NCBI GenBank assembly: GCA_013151635.1
Contig: JAADHV010000009.1
Coordinates: 1-43,638, forward strand
Origin: Deltaproteobacteria bacterium
GTDB lineage: Bacteria; Desulfobacterota; Desulfobacteria; Desulfobacterales; Desulfobacteraceae
DNA length: 43,638 nucleotides
Reading direction: 5' to 3'
Shown here: positions 41,880 through 43,638 of the stretch, in pieces
How positions within the stretch are numbered: position 1 is the first letter of the stretch
Layout: each line of letters opens with the position of its first letter
Translations under genes and position numbers: made by a program
The notes under the pieces: model-generated
Database searches by the model: none
What the model saw: the letters and a program-made list of their open reading frames with translations, nothing else
Told to the model about the DNA's origin: nothing

Positions 41880-42676
41880 AAAAGATTAATCTACTGGTGA
41901 ATACCATGGCCTTCGGGACCATGGGGTTTTTGTACCTCCCGTTGATGGCCGTGGCATTTTTTTCCGTGAATAATACTAAATACGGCCTTTCCTGGAAAGG
42001 GTTTACACTTGACTGGTATATAAAGCTGTTTCACAACGAGGTAATTCTTCAGGCAGCATGGAATACACTGGTCCTTGCTGTTGTATCAACCCTTATTTCA
42101 ACAGCTTTAGGCACAGCGCTTGCCATTGGCATGGACCGGTTTCCCTGGCCAAAAAAAATGAACACCGCCCTGGATCTTATTCTGCATCTTCCCGTGATCA
42201 TACCGGACATCATCCTTGCTGCTGCCCTGGTGGTCGCGTTTGGGTTTCTGCGCCAGGTATCATCATTGTTTGAACCGGGTCTGTTCAGCATGATCATAGG
42301 TCATATAACGTTTCAGGTGGCATTTGTAGCCTTGGTGGTCCGCAGCCGCCTGATCAGCATTGGCAAAGATATTGAGGAAGCTGCAAGGGATCTTTATGCA
42401 AGTACTTCATACCTATTATGGAAAATTACTCTGCCGTTATTGATGCCGGGCATTATTGCCGGTGCCATGCTTGCGTTTACCTTATCTCTTGATGACTTTG
42501 TCATCAGTTTTTTTACAGCCGGGCCAGAGTCGGTAACCCTGCCATTATTTATTTTTGCAGCAGTCAGAAGAGTTGTGACCCCCCAGATCCATGCACTGTC
42601 GACCCTGGTTTTATTTGTTACGATAATTCTTGTGTTTGTCATGGAACGGTTTACAAGAAAATTAAATACAAAATAA
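41876..42676 (+). CDS. potC: Polyamine ABC transporter permease (PotC)
   Basis: A 266-residue membrane subunit that pairs with PotB. It has about six helices beginning AFGTMGFLYLPLMAVAFFSV, the PotC-like WKGFTLDWYIKLFHN, helices around LDLILHLPVIIPDIILAAAL, and the EAA loop IEEAARDLYASTSYLLWKIT with PLLMPGI. The ending LDDFVISFFTAGPESVTLPL, then FIFAAVRR, is characteristic of PotC/PotI. It overlaps potB by four bases and is followed after 51 bp by potD. Confidence 0.93.
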   Translation: MKKINLLVNTMAFGTMGFLYLPLMAVAFFSVNNTKYGLSWKGFTLDWYIKLFHNEVILQAAWNTLVLAVVSTLISTALGTALAIGMDRFPWPKKMNTALDLILHLPVIIPDIILAAALVVAFGFLRQVSSLFEPGLFSMIIGHITFQVAFVALVVRSRLISIGKDIEEAARDLYASTSYLLWKITLPLLMPGIIAGAMLAFTLSLDDFVISFFTAGPESVTLPLFIFAAVRRVVTPQIHALSTLVLFVTIILVFVMERFTRKLNTK

Positions 42677-42727
42677 ACATTTTTTTAAAAGGTCTAAACC
42701 AATAATTAAACTGCCAAGGAGGAAAAA

Positions 42728-43638
42728 ATGAAAAAGTTAATGTTAATGGTCATTGCAATCTTTATATTGTTGTCAGGAAGCGCCTGGTGCAACAGTGGAG
42801 AATTGAAGATATTCACATGGTCCGAATACATGGATGAAGTCAATTTTCCAAAAGCCTTTGAAAAAGCTACCGGTATCAAGGTGAGTCTTGATTTGTATGA
42901 ATCAAACGAAGAAATGATGGCAAAACTGCAGTCCGGCGGTTTGGGACAATATGATATTATTATTCCGTCGGATTATATCATGCCAAGCCTTATTCATTTA
43001 CATCTTTTAACTCCCCTTGATCATTCAAAAATACCCAATTTGAAAAATTTGAGTAAAAAGTTTACAAGTCCCTCCTTTGATCCGGGAAATAAATATTCGG
43101 CAGGATGGCAGTGGGGAACAGTGGGACTGATGTATAACAAGAAAAAATTAAGCAGGGCAGATGTCCAGTCCTGGTCTATTATATTTGATCCTAAAAAAAA
43201 TCCCGGAACATTTTACCTGATTGATTCTGTCAGGGAAATGCTTGGCATCACCTTGCTGTACCTGGGATATGATTTTAATACAACCAACCCTGAAGAACTT
43301 AAAAAAGCGGCCGATCTTCTTGTCAGCACAAAAAAAAGAGAGGCCTGCCTGGGGTTTAAAGGCGGTGTCGGCGGCAAGAATGATGTCATATCAGGAACAG
43401 CGGCGGCAGCCCTGGTTTATAATGGAGATGCTGTTCAGACTATTGCACAGTATCCTGAAACATACGGTTTTATCGTACCAAAGGAAGGCAGTGCCATATG
43501 GATTGATTCCATGTGTATTCCTGCCAAGGCACCCAACCTTGATTCTGCATACAAATGGATTAACTGGGTCCTTGACCCCAAGGTAGGCGCGGCTCTTTCA
43601 AATTACAATCATTTTGCAACGCCCAATCAGGCAGCCAT
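42728..43638 (+). CDS. potD: Polyamine-binding periplasmic protein (PotD/PotF family), 3' end cut by window
   Basis: The reading frame is open to the window edge (303 codons visible). An AAGGAGG site precedes the ATG. A signal peptide (MKKLMLMVIAIFILLSGSA) directs export. The mature protein matches PotD: LKIFTWSEYMDEVNFPKAFE, ATGIKVSLDLYESNEEMMAK, QYDIIIPSDYIM, and IWIDSMCIPAKAP, whose Asp aligns with the acidic residue that holds the polyamine amino group. The segment LIDSVREMLGITLLYLGYDF aligns with the region holding two further acidic ligands of E. coli PotD; the Glu is kept but a Ser stands where one Asp is expected, so polyamine preference may differ. It completes potABCD. Confidence 0.92.
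   Translation, partial: MKKLMLMVIAIFILLSGSAWCNSGELKIFTWSEYMDEVNFPKAFEKATGIKVSLDLYESNEEMMAKLQSGGLGQYDIIIPSDYIMPSLIHLHLLTPLDHSKIPNLKNLSKKFTSPSFDPGNKYSAGWQWGTVGLMYNKKKLSRADVQSWSIIFDPKKNPGTFYLIDSVREMLGITLLYLGYDFNTTNPEELKKAADLLVSTKKREACLGFKGGVGGKNDVISGTAAAALVYNGDAVQTIAQYPETYGFIVPKEGSAIWIDSMCIPAKAPNLDSAYKWINWVLDPKVGAALSNYNHFATPNQAA

Noticed and set aside
43221-43586. 121-codon plus-strand frame
   Set aside because: It lies inside potD in another frame; the potD frame carries the conserved PotD motifs and is open to the window edge.
1-43638. CRISPR arrays, tRNA and rRNA genes, integrase attachment sites
   Set aside because: No regularly spaced repeats, cloverleaf-like sequences, rRNA motifs or integrase genes were recognised by eye; short or diverged cases could be missed.

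Overview
The window looks like a chromosomal segment of an anaerobic, moderately low-GC deltaproteobacterium, most likely a Desulfobacteraceae-type sulfate reducer. The reasons are anaerobic (early-cobalt) cobalamin genes with a secreted CbiK chelatase, tungsten-type aldehyde:ferredoxin oxidoreductases (AOR), a four-cluster ferredoxin, a TRAP transporter, many PAS/Cache sensors and a sigma-54 regulator. The taxonomic call is inference from gene content; no rRNA or tRNA gene was seen.

Layout. 1-1800: a decayed IS110-type transposase, a long perfect hairpin and a GyrI-like protein. 1.8-6.8 kb: an aldo/keto reductase with two C-terminal 4Fe-4S motifs, a dctPQM TRAP transporter bounded by terminators, and a MarR regulator. 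6.8-12 kb (minus): a NarL-type response regulator with its Cache/PAS histidine kinase, then a FapA (DUF342) protein. 12.1-23.0 kb (minus): a tightly overlapping cobalamin operon (btuC-btuD-btuF-cobI-permease-cobL-cobM-cbiG-cobJ-cobO-cobQ) behind a cobalamin riboswitch and terminator. Divergently at 23.1-24.4 kb a second cobalamin riboswitch with its own terminator controls a secreted CbiK. 24.6-30.9 kb: a DEAD-box helicase, an acyl-CoA synthetase (minus), a second NarL-type two-component pair (minus) and a 41-codon remnant of an M24 peptidase.

31.0-43.6 kb is the most interesting part. A sigma-54 activator (minus) faces a plus-strand gene set preceded by a near-perfect -24/-12 promoter and two 16-bp palindromes. 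The gene order is: GABA-type aminotransferase, AOR, a 1051-residue PatA-like aminotransferase fused to a second AOR, a ferredoxin with four CxxCxxC-type motifs, then potA-potB-potC-potD (potD runs off the end). Read together this predicts a complete anaerobic polyamine catabolic module. PotABCD imports putrescine/spermidine; the PatA half makes 4-aminobutanal; its fused AOR half oxidises that to GABA; the GABA aminotransferase makes succinic semialdehyde; the stand-alone AOR oxidises that to succinate. Both aldehyde steps would deliver electrons to ferredoxin rather than NAD(P). The enzyme families are recognised from sequence motifs; the pathway, substrates and regulation are inference.
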